A stretch of 64,000 bases of DNA from Actinomadura viridilutea (GTDB taxonomy: Bacteria > Actinomycetota > Actinomycetes > Streptosporangiales > Streptosporangiaceae): positions 186,001-250,000 of the forward strand of contig PVNI01000001.1 of the NCBI GenBank assembly GCA_003001795.1, read 5' to 3'. The translations under genes and the position numbers were made by a program. Positions 16,837 through 25,241 of this stretch are shown here, in pieces. The notes under the pieces are model-generated. The model ran no database searches. It saw only the letters and a program-made list of their open reading frames with translations, and was not told the origin of the DNA. The number at the start of each line of letters is the position of its first letter. Position 1 is the first letter of the stretch.

Positions 16837-18381
16837 ATGCCGGTCCGCACACCTGAGCCGCTCCGCACCGATGAGCCGCTCGTCCGGATGCGGGGCGTCA
16901 CCAAGCGCTTCGGCGGATTCACCGCCGTCGACCACGCCGACCTGGACGTGCACGCCGGCGAGGTGCACGTCGTCGCCGGCGAGAACGGGGCCGGCAAGTC
17001 CACGCTGATGAAGACGCTCGCCGGCGTCCACGCGCTCGACTCCGGCCGCATCCTCCTCGACGGCGCGGCGGTGTCGATCCCCGACACGGCGACCGCGCGC
17101 CGGCACGGCATCGCGATGGTCCACCAGGAGCTCACCCTGGCCCCGACCCTCTCGGTCGCCGAGAACATCGTGCTCGGCCGCGAGCACCGGACCCGGACGG
17201 GGCTGTTCGCCCGGGCGCGGGCGCGCGACGAGGCCGCGCGGGTGCTGGCGACGCTCGGCGCGCGGTTCTCCGTCGACGCCGAGGTCGGGGAGCTGTCCAC
17301 CGGCGAGCAGCAGCTGGTCGAGATCGGCCGGGCGGTCGCGGAGGGCGCCCGCGTCCTCATCTTCGACGAGCCGACCGCGGCGCTGTCGGCCCGCGAGGCG
17401 GCCGCCCTGCTCGACCTCGTGGAGTCGCTGCGCGCGTCCGGCATCGCCGTCCTCTACATCACCCACCGCATGGAGGAGATCCAGCGGCTGGCCGACCGCG
17501 TCACCGTGATGCGGGACGGCCGGGTGGTCGCCTCGCTGCGGCGCGAGGAGGCGACGCCGGAGGCGATCGTCACCCGCATGGTGGGACGGCCGATCGGCGC
17601 CCTGTACCGCCGGGCCCGTCCCCGGCCGCGCGACCAGGTCAGGCTGCGGGTGACCGGCCTGACCGACGGCGGGTACGTCCGGCCCGCCTCGTTCGAGGTC
17701 CGCGCCGGCGAGGTGCTCGGGATCGCCGGGATCGTGGGCGCGGGCCGCAGCGAACTGGTCCGCCTGATCTTCGGCGCCGACGCGGCCGCCTCCGGGAGCG
17801 TCGCCGTCGACGGCCGGCGGGTCGCCGTCCGCCGACCCGCCGACGCCATCGCGCACGGCATCGCGCTCGTGCCGGAGAGCCGCAAGGACCAGGGGCTCTT
17901 CCTCGACCTGTCGATCGCGGAGAACATCGCCCTGGCGGGCCTCACCCGCCGTCCCCCGAGGATGCTGCGGCCGGGGCGGCTGCGCGCGGCGGCCGGGCCG
18001 CTCGTCGCCAGGCTCGGCATCCGCTGCCGGAGCGTCGACCAGCCGGTGGGCCGCCTGTCCGGCGGGAACCAGCAGAAGACCGTCCTCGCCAAGTGGCTGT
18101 CGCTCGACCCGAAGGTGCTCATCCTCGACGAGCCCACCCGCGGCGTCGACATCGGCGCGAAGGCCGACATCTACGCGCTCATCGACGACATCGCCGCCCA
18201 GGGGGTCGCGATCGTCCTCGTCTCGTCCGAGCTCCCCGAGGTGCTCGGGCTCAGCGACCGCGTCCTGGTGATGCGCGAGGGACACATCGTCGCCGAACTG
18301 AGCGGCGACCTGCTCAAGGAGGACATCGTCATGCAGTACGCGACCGGTGCCGACACCGCTCCCGGGCGGCCCGCGGCATGA
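16837..18381 (+). CDS. Sugar ABC transporter ATP-binding protein (RbsA/MglA type)
   Basis: The 514-residue protein carries two fused ABC domains. The first has Walker A GENGAGKST, LSTGEQQ and LIFDEPTAAL. The second has a degenerate A site (GIVGAGRSE), LSGGNQQK and LILDEPTRGVDIGAK, the normal asymmetry of RbsA proteins. It follows the binding-protein gene by 3 bases and overlaps the permease gene by ATGA, forming an importer operon rbsB-rbsA-rbsC in order. Confidence 0.93.
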   Translation: MPVRTPEPLRTDEPLVRMRGVTKRFGGFTAVDHADLDVHAGEVHVVAGENGAGKSTLMKTLAGVHALDSGRILLDGAAVSIPDTATARRHGIAMVHQELTLAPTLSVAENIVLGREHRTRTGLFARARARDEAARVLATLGARFSVDAEVGELSTGEQQLVEIGRAVAEGARVLIFDEPTAALSAREAAALLDLVESLRASGIAVLYITHRMEEIQRLADRVTVMRDGRVVASLRREEATPEAIVTRMVGRPIGALYRRARPRPRDQVRLRVTGLTDGGYVRPASFEVRAGEVLGIAGIVGAGRSELVRLIFGADAAASGSVAVDGRRVAVRRPADAIAHGIALVPESRKDQGLFLDLSIAENIALAGLTRRPPRMLRPGRLRAAAGPLVARLGIRCRSVDQPVGRLSGGNQQKTVLAKWLSLDPKVLILDEPTRGVDIGAKADIYALIDDIAAQGVAIVLVSSELPEVLGLSDRVLVMREGHIVAELSGDLLKEDIVMQYATGADTAPGRPAA

Positions 18382-19448
18382 ACGCGTCCAGGGGGGACAA
18401 CGCCATGGAGACGCGCATGAAGACGCCCACGGACACGCCCATGGAGACGCCCGGGGAGACGGGGGCGGCGACGGCCGAGGGCGCGGACGCGCCGCGGCCC
18501 GGAACGCGGCGCCGCCGCCCGCCGCTGGGCTCGCAGCGGTTCGGCCTCGCGATCGCGTTCCTGCTGCTCGTCGCCGTGTTCGCCGCGGTCTCGCCGGAGT
18601 TCCGGACCCTCGGCAACTTCTTCGACGTGACCCGGCAGGTGGCCGTCACGGCGATCCTGGCGGCCGGCGCCACCCTGGTGATCCTCACCGGCGGCATCGA
18701 CCTGTCCGTCGGCTCGCTGGTCGGCCTGACCGCGCTGGTGTCCGTCGCGGCCTCCGCGCACGGGCTGCCGCCCGTGGTCGCGCTGCTGCTCGCGGTCGCC
18801 GCCGGGGCGTTCGTCGGACTGGTCAACGGCGCCCTGATCGCGCGGGCCGGGCTGTCGGCGTTCGTCGTCACCCTCGCCGCCCTCACCTGGCTGCGCGGCG
18901 TCGTGTACGTCGGCACCAGCGGCGGCGCGGTGTTCACCAAGGACGCCTGGTTCGCCTTCTTCGGCCAGGGCGCGGTCGCCGGGGTCCCGATGCCCGCGCT
19001 GATCACGCTCGCCGTCTTCGCGGGCTGCGGCCTGCTGCTGCGCCGCTCGGTGTTCGGGCGGCACGTGGTCGCCGTCGGCGCGAACGCCGAGGCCGCCCGG
19101 CTGACCGGCGTGTCCGTGCCCAGGGTGCTCACCCGGGTCTATGTGATCAGCGGGGTGTGCGCGGGCATCGCGGGAGTGATCGTCGGCGCCCGCCTGCAGT
19201 CCGCCGTCCCGGACCTGGGCGGCGGCTACGAGCTGCAGGCGATCGCCGCGGTCGTGCTCGGCGGGACCAGCCTCAGCGGCGGCCGCGGCGGCATCGGCGG
19301 GACGCTCCTCGGCGCGATGCTCATCGCCGTGCTCGTCAACGGCATGACGCTGCTCAACGTGTCGTCGTACTACCAGCTGATCATCCAGGGCGCGGTCATC
19401 GTCGCCGCGATCGCGCTCGACCGACTGCGGCTGCGCGACGGCCGGTAG
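18378..19448 (+). CDS. Sugar ABC transporter permease (RbsC type)
   Basis: The 356-residue integral membrane protein of the BPD_transp_2 family has the hallmark LTGGIDLSVGSLVGL and about eight to ten hydrophobic helices. The ATG at 18378 overlaps the ATPase stop (ATGA). An alternative ATG at 18405 has a better ribosome binding site (AGGGGGG at 18390-18396, 8 bases away) and would drop 9 residues. The first 50 residues are unusually hydrophilic and Met/Thr/Pro-rich, longer than in typical RbsC. It forms the channel for the importer and is followed by a strong terminator. Confidence 0.92.
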   Translation: MNASRGDNAMETRMKTPTDTPMETPGETGAATAEGADAPRPGTRRRRPPLGSQRFGLAIAFLLLVAVFAAVSPEFRTLGNFFDVTRQVAVTAILAAGATLVILTGGIDLSVGSLVGLTALVSVAASAHGLPPVVALLLAVAAGAFVGLVNGALIARAGLSAFVVTLAALTWLRGVVYVGTSGGAVFTKDAWFAFFGQGAVAGVPMPALITLAVFAGCGLLLRRSVFGRHVVAVGANAEAARLTGVSVPRVLTRVYVISGVCAGIAGVIVGARLQSAVPDLGGGYELQAIAAVVLGGTSLSGGRGGIGGTLLGAMLIAVLVNGMTLLNVSSYYQLIIQGAVIVAAIALDRLRLRDGR

Positions 19449-19468
19449 CCGCCGGCGCCCAGCCGCCC

Positions 19469-19504
19469 GGGCATCCGAGGCCGCACGGTCTCGGATGCCC
19501 TTTC
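19469..19504 (+). terminator. Rho-independent-like terminator of the importer operon
   Basis: Perfect 11-bp arms GGGCATCCGAG (19469-19479) and CTCGGATGCCC (19490-19500) enclose a 10-base loop and are followed by TTTCC. It lies 20 bases past the permease stop and before the convergent hydratase gene. Confidence 0.8.
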
Positions 19505-19543
19505 CATGCGCGGCGGCGCCCCGCGCGCGACGGGCCGCTGTGA

Positions 19544-20347
19544 TCATCTGCCGTGGTAGACCGGGGGGCGCTTCTCGCGGAAGGCCCGGGCGCCCTCCTT
19601 GGCGTCCTCGGAGCCGATGACGGGCCAGCCGAGCTCGTCGGAGACCTTCAGGGCCGCAGGCTCGGGCAGGTGCTCGGTCTCGCGGTAGACGCGCAGGATC
19701 GCCTGCACGGCGAGCGGGCCGCAGGCGGCGACCTGGTCGGCGAGCTCGCGGGCGGCGGCCAGGGCGCCGCCGGACGGGACGACCTTGTTGACCAGGCCCA
19801 TGGCGAGCGCCTCCTGCGCGGTGACGGAGCGGCCCGTCAGCAGGAGGTCCATGGCGTTGGCGTAGCCGATCTGGCGGGGCAGGCGCACCACCGAGCCGCC
19901 CATGGGGAACAGGGCGCGGCGGGCCTCGTACAGGCCGAGGACGGCGTCCTCGGCGGCCACGCGCAGGTCGGTGCCGACGAGCAGTTCGGTGCCGCCGGCG
20001 ACGGCGTAGCCCTCGACGGCGGCGATCAGGGGTTTGGTGGGCCGGCCGTCGCGCAGCAGGCCCTTCCAGTGGAAGTCGGGGATCCGCCGCATGCGCTCGG
20101 CGACGCGCGGGTCGGACGGCGGCGCGCCCATCGCCTTCAGGTCGGCGCCCGAGCAGAAGTGGCCGTCCGCGCCGGTGAGGATGCCGACGCGGACCTCGGG
20201 GGTCGCGGAGATGTAGGCCCAGGCCTCGGCCAGGCCGACGAGCATGGCCGAGCTGAGCGCGTTGCGCGCCTCGGGGCGGTTCATCGTGACGGTCACGACG
20301 TGGCCGTCCTGCTCGACCGTGCAGTGCTCGGTGGAGATGGGCAGCAT
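19544..20347 (-). CDS. echA19: Enoyl-CoA hydratase, EchA19-like (steroid side-chain degradation)
   Basis: The 267-residue crotonase-fold enzyme has oxyanion-hole motifs HFCSGADLKAMG and EGYAVAGGTELL and the acidic active-site segment GLYEARRALFPMGGSVVRLPRQI. The motifs TKPLIAAVEG, DLLLTGR, GPLAVQAILR and DAKEGARAF coincide with mycobacterial EchA19 as I remember it, an enoyl-CoA hydratase acting on cholesterol side-chain intermediates. It is divergent from an acyl-CoA synthetase gene, as echA19 is from fadD19 in Mycobacterium tuberculosis, and the shared promoter region carries two KstR-like sites. It would hydrate steroid 22,24-dienoyl or enoyl-CoA esters. Confidence 0.88.
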   Translation of the reverse strand: MLPISTEHCTVEQDGHVVTVTMNRPEARNALSSAMLVGLAEAWAYISATPEVRVGILTGADGHFCSGADLKAMGAPPSDPRVAERMRRIPDFHWKGLLRDGRPTKPLIAAVEGYAVAGGTELLVGTDLRVAAEDAVLGLYEARRALFPMGGSVVRLPRQIGYANAMDLLLTGRSVTAQEALAMGLVNKVVPSGGALAAARELADQVAACGPLAVQAILRVYRETEHLPEPAALKVSDELGWPVIGSEDAKEGARAFREKRPPVYHGR

Positions 20348-20361
20348 GGTTCCTCCTAAAC

Positions 20362-20375
20362 GAGAACGGATTCTA
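20362..20375. promoter_or_regulatory. KstR-like operator 1 in the echA19/fadD divergent region
   Basis: GAGAACGGATTCTA matches TnnAACnnGTTnnA except for the first T and one base of GTT. It agrees with site 2 at 11 of 14 positions and sits about 15 bp before the hydratase start codon, covering its leader. Confidence 0.5.
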
Positions 20376-20416
20376 GTAACAAGATCGGTCTACTGACAGG
20401 GCTTGTCGGGACAAAT

Positions 20417-20430
20417 GAGAACGTGATCTA
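20417..20430. promoter_or_regulatory. KstR-like operator 2 in the echA19/fadD divergent region
   Basis: GAGAACGTGATCTA matches the KstR consensus except for the first T and one base of GTT. It lies 55 bp from site 1 and 60 bp before the acyl-CoA synthetase start codon. A T-run (20432-20437) follows. One site per divergent promoter is consistent with a steroid-responsive repressor. Confidence 0.5.
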
Positions 20431-20489
20431 CTTTTTTCGCCGGGCCTTCGCGTCCGGAGCGGACCGAAGCGATCGCCGAGGGAGAGCCG

Positions 20490-22055
20490 ATGGGATCGTT
20501 GGGCTTCTGGCGGCTGGCGCAGGCCGATCCCGGGTGGATCGCGGCCGTCGACCCGGACGGCGCCGAGCACACCGCCGGCGAGCTGCTGGCCCGCGCGAAC
20601 CGGCTCGTCCACGGGCTGCGCGGGCTGGGGCTGGAGAAGGGCGACGGCGTGTGCGGGCTGATGCCCAACGGCGTGGACGGCCTGGTCCTCTACCTGGCGG
20701 CGCTGCAGGCGGGCTGGTACTACACGCCCATCAACTGGCATCTGACCGGCCCGGAGATCGGGTACATCGTGGCCGACAGCGAGGCCAAGGCGTTCTTCGT
20801 CCACCCCAGGTACGCCCGGGAGGGCGCGCGGGCCGCCGAGGAGGCCGGGCTCGATCCGCACCGCAGGTTCGCCTTCGGCGACGTGCCGGGGTTCCGGCCG
20901 TACGAGGAACTGGTGGACGGGCAGCCGGACACCTTGCCGGAGGGGCGCAGCAACGGCGCCACCATGCACTACACGTCCGGGACGACCGGTCGCCCCAAAG
21001 GGGTGCGGCGTCCACTGGCGGGGATCGATCCCGATGACAGCTGCGAACTGCAGACTTTCCTGCTCACGCTGTTCGGCATGACACCGGGGCGTCCCGCCGG
21101 GGGGTCGCCGCAGGCGCACCTGGTGACGTCGCCCAACTACCACACCGCCGTCACCCAGTTCGGCGGCACGTCCCTGCACATGGGGCACACGCTGGTCTAC
21201 ATGGACCGGTGGGACGCCGAGGAGTGCCTGCGTCTCATCGAGAAATACGCGATCACGAGCACGCACATGGTGCCGACGCACTTCAAGCGGCTGCTGTCGC
21301 TGCCCGAGGAGGTGCGCGAGCGGTACGACGTGTCCTCCATGAAATGGGCGATCCACGCGGCCGCGCCGTGCCCGGTGCCGCTCAAACAGCAGATGCTCGA
21401 CTGGTGGGGCGACTGCATCTGGGAGTACTACGCGGCCACCGAGGGCGGCGGGACGATCGCCAGCCCGGAGGACTGGCGCAAGCACCCGGGAACCGTCGGC
21501 AAGGCGTGGCCGATCACCGAGCTGCTGATCGTGGACGACGACGGCACCGAGGTCCCGCCCGGCACCCCCGGCACGATCTACATGAAGATGACCGGGGTCG
21601 ACTTCGAGTACAAGGGCGACCGGGAGAAGACCGAGAGGAACCGCCTGCGCGGCTTCTTCACCGTCGGCGACATCGGGTATCTGACCGAGGACGGCTTCCT
21701 GTTCCTGTCCGACCGCAAGACCGACCTGATCATCTCGGGCGGCGCCAACATCTACCCGGCCGAGATCGAGAACGAGATCATCCTGCATCCGAAGGTCGCC
21801 GACGTGGCCGTCTTCGGCGTCCCGGACGAGGAGTGGGGCGAGCAGATCAAGGCGGTCGTCGAGCCGGCCGCGGGCGTGCGGCCCGGGCCGGAGCTGGCCG
21901 CGGAGATCCTGGCGTCCCTGGAAGGGCGGCTGGCGAAGATGAAGTGGCCCAAGTCGATCGACTTCATCGACGCGATGCCGCGCGACCCCAACGGCAAGCT
22001 GCTCAAGCGCAAGCTGCGCGACCCGTATTGGGAGGGACGCGGCGGTGTCATCTGA
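20490..22055 (+). CDS. Acyl-CoA synthetase (FadD-type, AMP-forming)
   Basis: The 521-residue ANL-family enzyme has the P-loop YTSGTTGRPKGV, the A5 segment EYYAATEGGG, the hinge FTVGDIGYLTEDGFLFLSDR, the A8 motif DLIISGGANIYPAEIE, and the catalytic lysine in PNGKLLKRKL near the C-terminus. It would activate a carboxylic acid to its CoA thioester. As first gene of a plus-strand unit with an Rv3521-type DUF35 protein, Ltp4, Ltp3 and FadD19 homologues, it probably activates a steroid side chain or ring fragment. It is distinct from the FadD19-like enzyme at 25242. The ATG at 20490 follows GGGAGAG. Its 3' end overlaps the next gene by 11 bp. Confidence 0.88.
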   Translation: MGSLGFWRLAQADPGWIAAVDPDGAEHTAGELLARANRLVHGLRGLGLEKGDGVCGLMPNGVDGLVLYLAALQAGWYYTPINWHLTGPEIGYIVADSEAKAFFVHPRYAREGARAAEEAGLDPHRRFAFGDVPGFRPYEELVDGQPDTLPEGRSNGATMHYTSGTTGRPKGVRRPLAGIDPDDSCELQTFLLTLFGMTPGRPAGGSPQAHLVTSPNYHTAVTQFGGTSLHMGHTLVYMDRWDAEECLRLIEKYAITSTHMVPTHFKRLLSLPEEVRERYDVSSMKWAIHAAAPCPVPLKQQMLDWWGDCIWEYYAATEGGGTIASPEDWRKHPGTVGKAWPITELLIVDDDGTEVPPGTPGTIYMKMTGVDFEYKGDREKTERNRLRGFFTVGDIGYLTEDGFLFLSDRKTDLIISGGANIYPAEIENEIILHPKVADVAVFGVPDEEWGEQIKAVVEPAAGVRPGPELAAEILASLEGRLAKMKWPKSIDFIDAMPRDPNGKLLKRKLRDPYWEGRGGVI

Positions 22056-22974
22056 ACCCAACCACGTCGTCGAGTTCCCCGGCGGGTACACCCGGTCGGT
22101 GGGGCCGGTCATCGGACGGTTCCTGACCGAGCTGCGCGACGGCCGCCTGGTGGGGGTGCGGACCGCGGACGGCCGGGTGCTGGTCCCGCCGACCGAGTAC
22201 GACCCGGAGACCGGCGAGGCCGTGACCGGCGAGTTCGTCGAGGTGGGCCCGGCGGGCACGGTCACGAGCTGGTCGTGGGTGCCGCGGCCGCGCCCCGCGC
22301 ACCCGCTCGACCGCCCGTTCGCGTGGGCGCTGATCCGGCCGGACGGCGCCGACACCGCTTTGCTGCACGCGCTGGACCTGGGGGAGTTCGAGGAGGGCGC
22401 CGACCCGCCCCGCTACCTCAAGGCGGGCCTGCGCGTGCGGCCCAAGTGGCGGGCGGAGCGCACCGGCGGGATCGGCGACATCGCATGCTTCCGGCCCGAG
22501 GTCACGATGATCAACGCGCCGACGCGGCTGGAGTACCGGCTGCGCGGCGGCCGCGCCCTCGACCGCTTCCTCGCCGGCATCGCCGAGGGCCGCATCCTCG
22601 GCCACCGGTGCCCGGTGTGCGGCCAGGTCATCGTCCCGATGAAGGGGCTGTGCCCGCGCGACGGCGTGCCGACCTCCGAGGAGGTGGAGGTCGCCGACAC
22701 CGGCACGGTCACCACGTTCGCCGTCAACAACCTGCCCGACCCGCGCGCCCCGGACGTGCCGTTCGTGTCGGCCTACGTCCTGCTGGACGGCGCCGACCTC
22801 ACGATGCTCGCGCTCGTCGCCGGGATCCCCGCCGACCAGGTGCGCATCGGCATGCGCGTCAAGGCCGTGTGGCGGCCGCGGGAGGAGTGGGGCCCGACCC
22901 TGGACAACATCAAGTGGTTCGAGCCCCTCGACGAGCCCGACGTCCTCTTCGAACGCATCAAGGACTACGTATGA
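22045..22974 (+). CDS. Duplicated DUF35 (OB-fold) protein with one zinc ribbon, Rv3521-like
   Basis: The 309-residue protein starts at the GTG at 22045, overlapping the synthetase gene. It looks like two DUF35 units. The first (about 1-140) has the OB-like strands (LVGVRTADGRVLVPPTEY, GTVTSWSWV) but no cysteines. The second (about 165-309) has a ribbon GHRCPVCGQVI...LCPRDG in which the fourth cysteine is replaced (CPRD), followed by GTVTTFAVNNLP. DUF35 proteins partner thiolase-fold enzymes, for example ChsH2 with the Ltp2 aldolase that releases propionyl-CoA in steroid side-chain degradation. The order here (this gene, ltp4-like, ltp3-like) equals Rv3521-Rv3522-Rv3523, so it is probably their DUF35 subunit. 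Confidence 0.85.
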   Translation: MSSEPNHVVEFPGGYTRSVGPVIGRFLTELRDGRLVGVRTADGRVLVPPTEYDPETGEAVTGEFVEVGPAGTVTSWSWVPRPRPAHPLDRPFAWALIRPDGADTALLHALDLGEFEEGADPPRYLKAGLRVRPKWRAERTGGIGDIACFRPEVTMINAPTRLEYRLRGGRALDRFLAGIAEGRILGHRCPVCGQVIVPMKGLCPRDGVPTSEEVEVADTGTVTTFAVNNLPDPRAPDVPFVSAYVLLDGADLTMLALVAGIPADQVRIGMRVKAVWRPREEWGPTLDNIKWFEPLDEPDVLFERIKDYV

Positions 22975-22996
22975 GCCGCCGGGCGGAGGCGAGGCC

Positions 22997-24037
22997 ATGA
23001 ACCGGGACATCGCCGTCGTCGCGTTCGCGCAGACGCGGCACTCCGCGCAGGACGACGGGCTGACCGAGGTGGAGATGCTGGCGCCCGTCATCGGCGAGAT
23101 CAAGGAGCGGACCGGGCTGACGCGGTTCGGCTTCACCTGCTCGGGGTCGTGCGACTACCTGGCGGGCACGCCGTTCTCGTTCGTGTCGGCGCTGGACGCG
23201 GTGGGCGCGTGGCCGCCCATCTCCGAGAGCCACGTGGAGATGGACGCGGCGTGGGCGCTGTACGAGGCGTGGGTGCGGCTGCGGCACGGCGACGTCGACA
23301 CCGCGCTGGTGTACGGGTTCGGCAAGGGCAGCCAGGGCGCGCTGCGGGAGATCTTCACCCAGCAGCTCGACCCGTACTACCTGGCGCCGCTCGGCGTCGA
23401 CCCGGTGTCGCTGGCGGCGCTGCAGGCCCGCGCGTACCTGGACCGGGCGGGCGTCAAGGAGGACGACCTGCGGGCGGTGGCCGCCCGGTCGCGCGCGGCG
23501 GGCCGCGCCAACCCGTACGCGCTGCACCTGCCCGACCCGGACGACGAAGGCTACGAGGTCGCGCCGCTGCGCCCGTCCGACATCGCGCCCGTCGCCGACG
23601 GCGCCGCGGCGATCGTGCTGGCCGCCGGCGACACCGCCCGCGAGCTGTGCGAACGCCCCGCATGGATCAGCGGCGTCGACCATCGCGCCGAGGCGCACGC
23701 GCCGGGGGCGCGCGACCTGACCCGGTCGGAGTCGACGCGGATCGCCGCCCGCAAAGCGGGGGCGGACCGCGTCGAGGTCGCCGAGCTGCACGCGCGGTAC
23801 AGCCACGAGGAGCTGATCCTGCGCGAGGCGCTCGGACTGGACGAGTCGGTGTCGGTGAACCCGTCCGGCGGGCCCCTGTCCGCCGATCCGGTGATGGCGA
23901 CGGGGCTCATCCGCATCGGCGAGGCGGCCGCGCGGATCCACGACGGGACGGCCACGCGCGCGCTCGCCCACGCCGCGTCCGGCCCGTGCCTGCAGCAGAA
24001 CCTCGTGTGCGTCCTGTCGGGAGAGAGCGATGGGTGA
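22997..24037 (+). CDS. ltp4: Thiolase-fold lipid-transfer/aldolase protein, Ltp4-like
   Basis: The 346-residue protein has a thiolase fold but no canonical active-site cysteine in the N-terminal half: the usual C-x-S-G position reads HVEMDAAWALYEAW. C-terminal motifs NPSGGPLSADPVMATGLIRIGEAA and HAASGPCLQQN are present. Such Ltp-type proteins act as retro-aldolases on steroid side-chain CoA esters together with a DUF35 partner. The gene follows the DUF35 gene by 22 bp and overlaps the next thiolase-fold gene by 8 bp. Length and order match Rv3522. Confidence 0.82.
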   Translation: MNRDIAVVAFAQTRHSAQDDGLTEVEMLAPVIGEIKERTGLTRFGFTCSGSCDYLAGTPFSFVSALDAVGAWPPISESHVEMDAAWALYEAWVRLRHGDVDTALVYGFGKGSQGALREIFTQQLDPYYLAPLGVDPVSLAALQARAYLDRAGVKEDDLRAVAARSRAAGRANPYALHLPDPDDEGYEVAPLRPSDIAPVADGAAAIVLAAGDTARELCERPAWISGVDHRAEAHAPGARDLTRSESTRIAARKAGADRVEVAELHARYSHEELILREALGLDESVSVNPSGGPLSADPVMATGLIRIGEAAARIHDGTATRALAHAASGPCLQQNLVCVLSGESDG

Positions 24038-25187
24038 GCCGTGCGCCGTCATCGGGGTGGGGCAGACCGCGTACCGGACCAGGCGGCGGGACGTGTCGAT
24101 CGCCGGGCTCGTCCGTGAGGCCGCGGCGCGCGCGTTGGAGGACGCCGGGCTGACCTGGAAGGACATCGACGCGGTCGTCATCGGCAAGGCGCCCGACCTG
24201 TTCGAGGGCGTGGTGATGCCCGAGGCGTACCTGGCGGACGCGCTGGGCGCCCGCGGCAAGCCCGTCATGCGGGTGCACACGGCGGGATCGGTGGGCGGCA
24301 GCACCGCGATCGTCGCGGCGAGCCTGATCCAGGCCGGGGTGCACGACCGGGTCCTCACGGTGGCGTGGGAGAAGCAGTCGGAGTCCAACGCCACGTGGGC
24401 GCTGACGGTGAGCGGTCCGTTCTCCACGTCTCTGGTGGTGGGCGCGGGCGGCTACTTCGCCCCGCACATCCGGGCGTACATGCGGCGGTCTGGAGCCCCC
24501 GCCCACATCGGCACGCTCGTCGCCGTCAAGGACCGGCTCAACGCGCTGAAGAACCCGTACGCGCACCTGAAGATCCCGGGCATCTCGCGGGAGATGGTCG
24601 AGTCCACGCCGATGCTGTGGGAGCCGATCCGCTACCTGGAGACCTGCCCGTCGTCCGACGGGGCGTGCGCGATGGTGCTGGCCGGGGAGCGGGCGGCGCG
24701 GCGGGCGCCGCACCCGCCCGCCTGGGTGCACGGCACCGCGATGCGCTCCGAGCCGATCTTCTTCGCCGGGCGCGACGCGGTGAACCCGCGGGCCGGCCGG
24801 GACTGCGCCGCCGACGTCTACCGGCAGGCCGGGATCACCGATCCGCGCCGCGAGATCGACGTGGCCGAGGTCTACGTGCCGTTCTCCTGGTACGAGCCGA
24901 TGTGGCTGGAGAACCTCGGCTTCTGCGGGGAGGGCGAGGGCTGGAAGCTCACCGAGTCCGGCGCGACCGCGCTGGACGGCGACATCCCCTGGAACGCCTC
25001 GGGCGGCGTGCTGTCGTCCAACCCGATCGGCGCGTCCGGGATGATCCGGTTCGCCGAGGCGGCGCTGCAGGTGCGCGGCATGGCCGGGGAGCACCAGGTG
25101 GACGGCGCGCGGCGGGCCCTCGGGCACGCCTACGGCGGCGGCGCCCAGTTCTTCTCGATGTGGATCGTCGGCTCCGACAAGCCCTGA
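24030..25187 (+). CDS. ltp3: Thiolase-fold lipid-transfer/aldolase protein, Ltp3-like
   Basis: The 385-residue thiolase-fold protein starts at an ATG inside the previous gene, so the two are coupled. Where thiolases have the nucleophilic Cys it reads HTAGSVGGSTAIVAASLI, without Cys, which argues against thiolysis and for a carbon-carbon lyase or scaffold role. Later motifs are SSDGACAMVL, NASGGVLSSNPIGASGMIRFAEAALQ and LGHAYGGGAQFFSM. Its size and position match mycobacterial ltp3 (Rv3523). It probably forms a heteromer with the Ltp4-like and DUF35 proteins. Confidence 0.83.
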   Translation: MGEPCAVIGVGQTAYRTRRRDVSIAGLVREAAARALEDAGLTWKDIDAVVIGKAPDLFEGVVMPEAYLADALGARGKPVMRVHTAGSVGGSTAIVAASLIQAGVHDRVLTVAWEKQSESNATWALTVSGPFSTSLVVGAGGYFAPHIRAYMRRSGAPAHIGTLVAVKDRLNALKNPYAHLKIPGISREMVESTPMLWEPIRYLETCPSSDGACAMVLAGERAARRAPHPPAWVHGTAMRSEPIFFAGRDAVNPRAGRDCAADVYRQAGITDPRREIDVAEVYVPFSWYEPMWLENLGFCGEGEGWKLTESGATALDGDIPWNASGGVLSSNPIGASGMIRFAEAALQVRGMAGEHQVDGARRALGHAYGGGAQFFSMWIVGSDKP

Positions 25188-25241
25188 CCTCCTACGACCC
25201 CAGGCCCCCGACGACCGAACCGCCCCGCGGGAGGCGCCCCG

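Noticed and set aside
15550..18285. Minus-strand open frame of about 911 codons opposite the ABC importer genes
   Set aside because: It is the antisense shadow of RbsB/RbsA-type genes in high-GC DNA. Its translation is Asp/Arg/Gly/His-rich with no recognisable domain, while the plus strand has textbook motifs.
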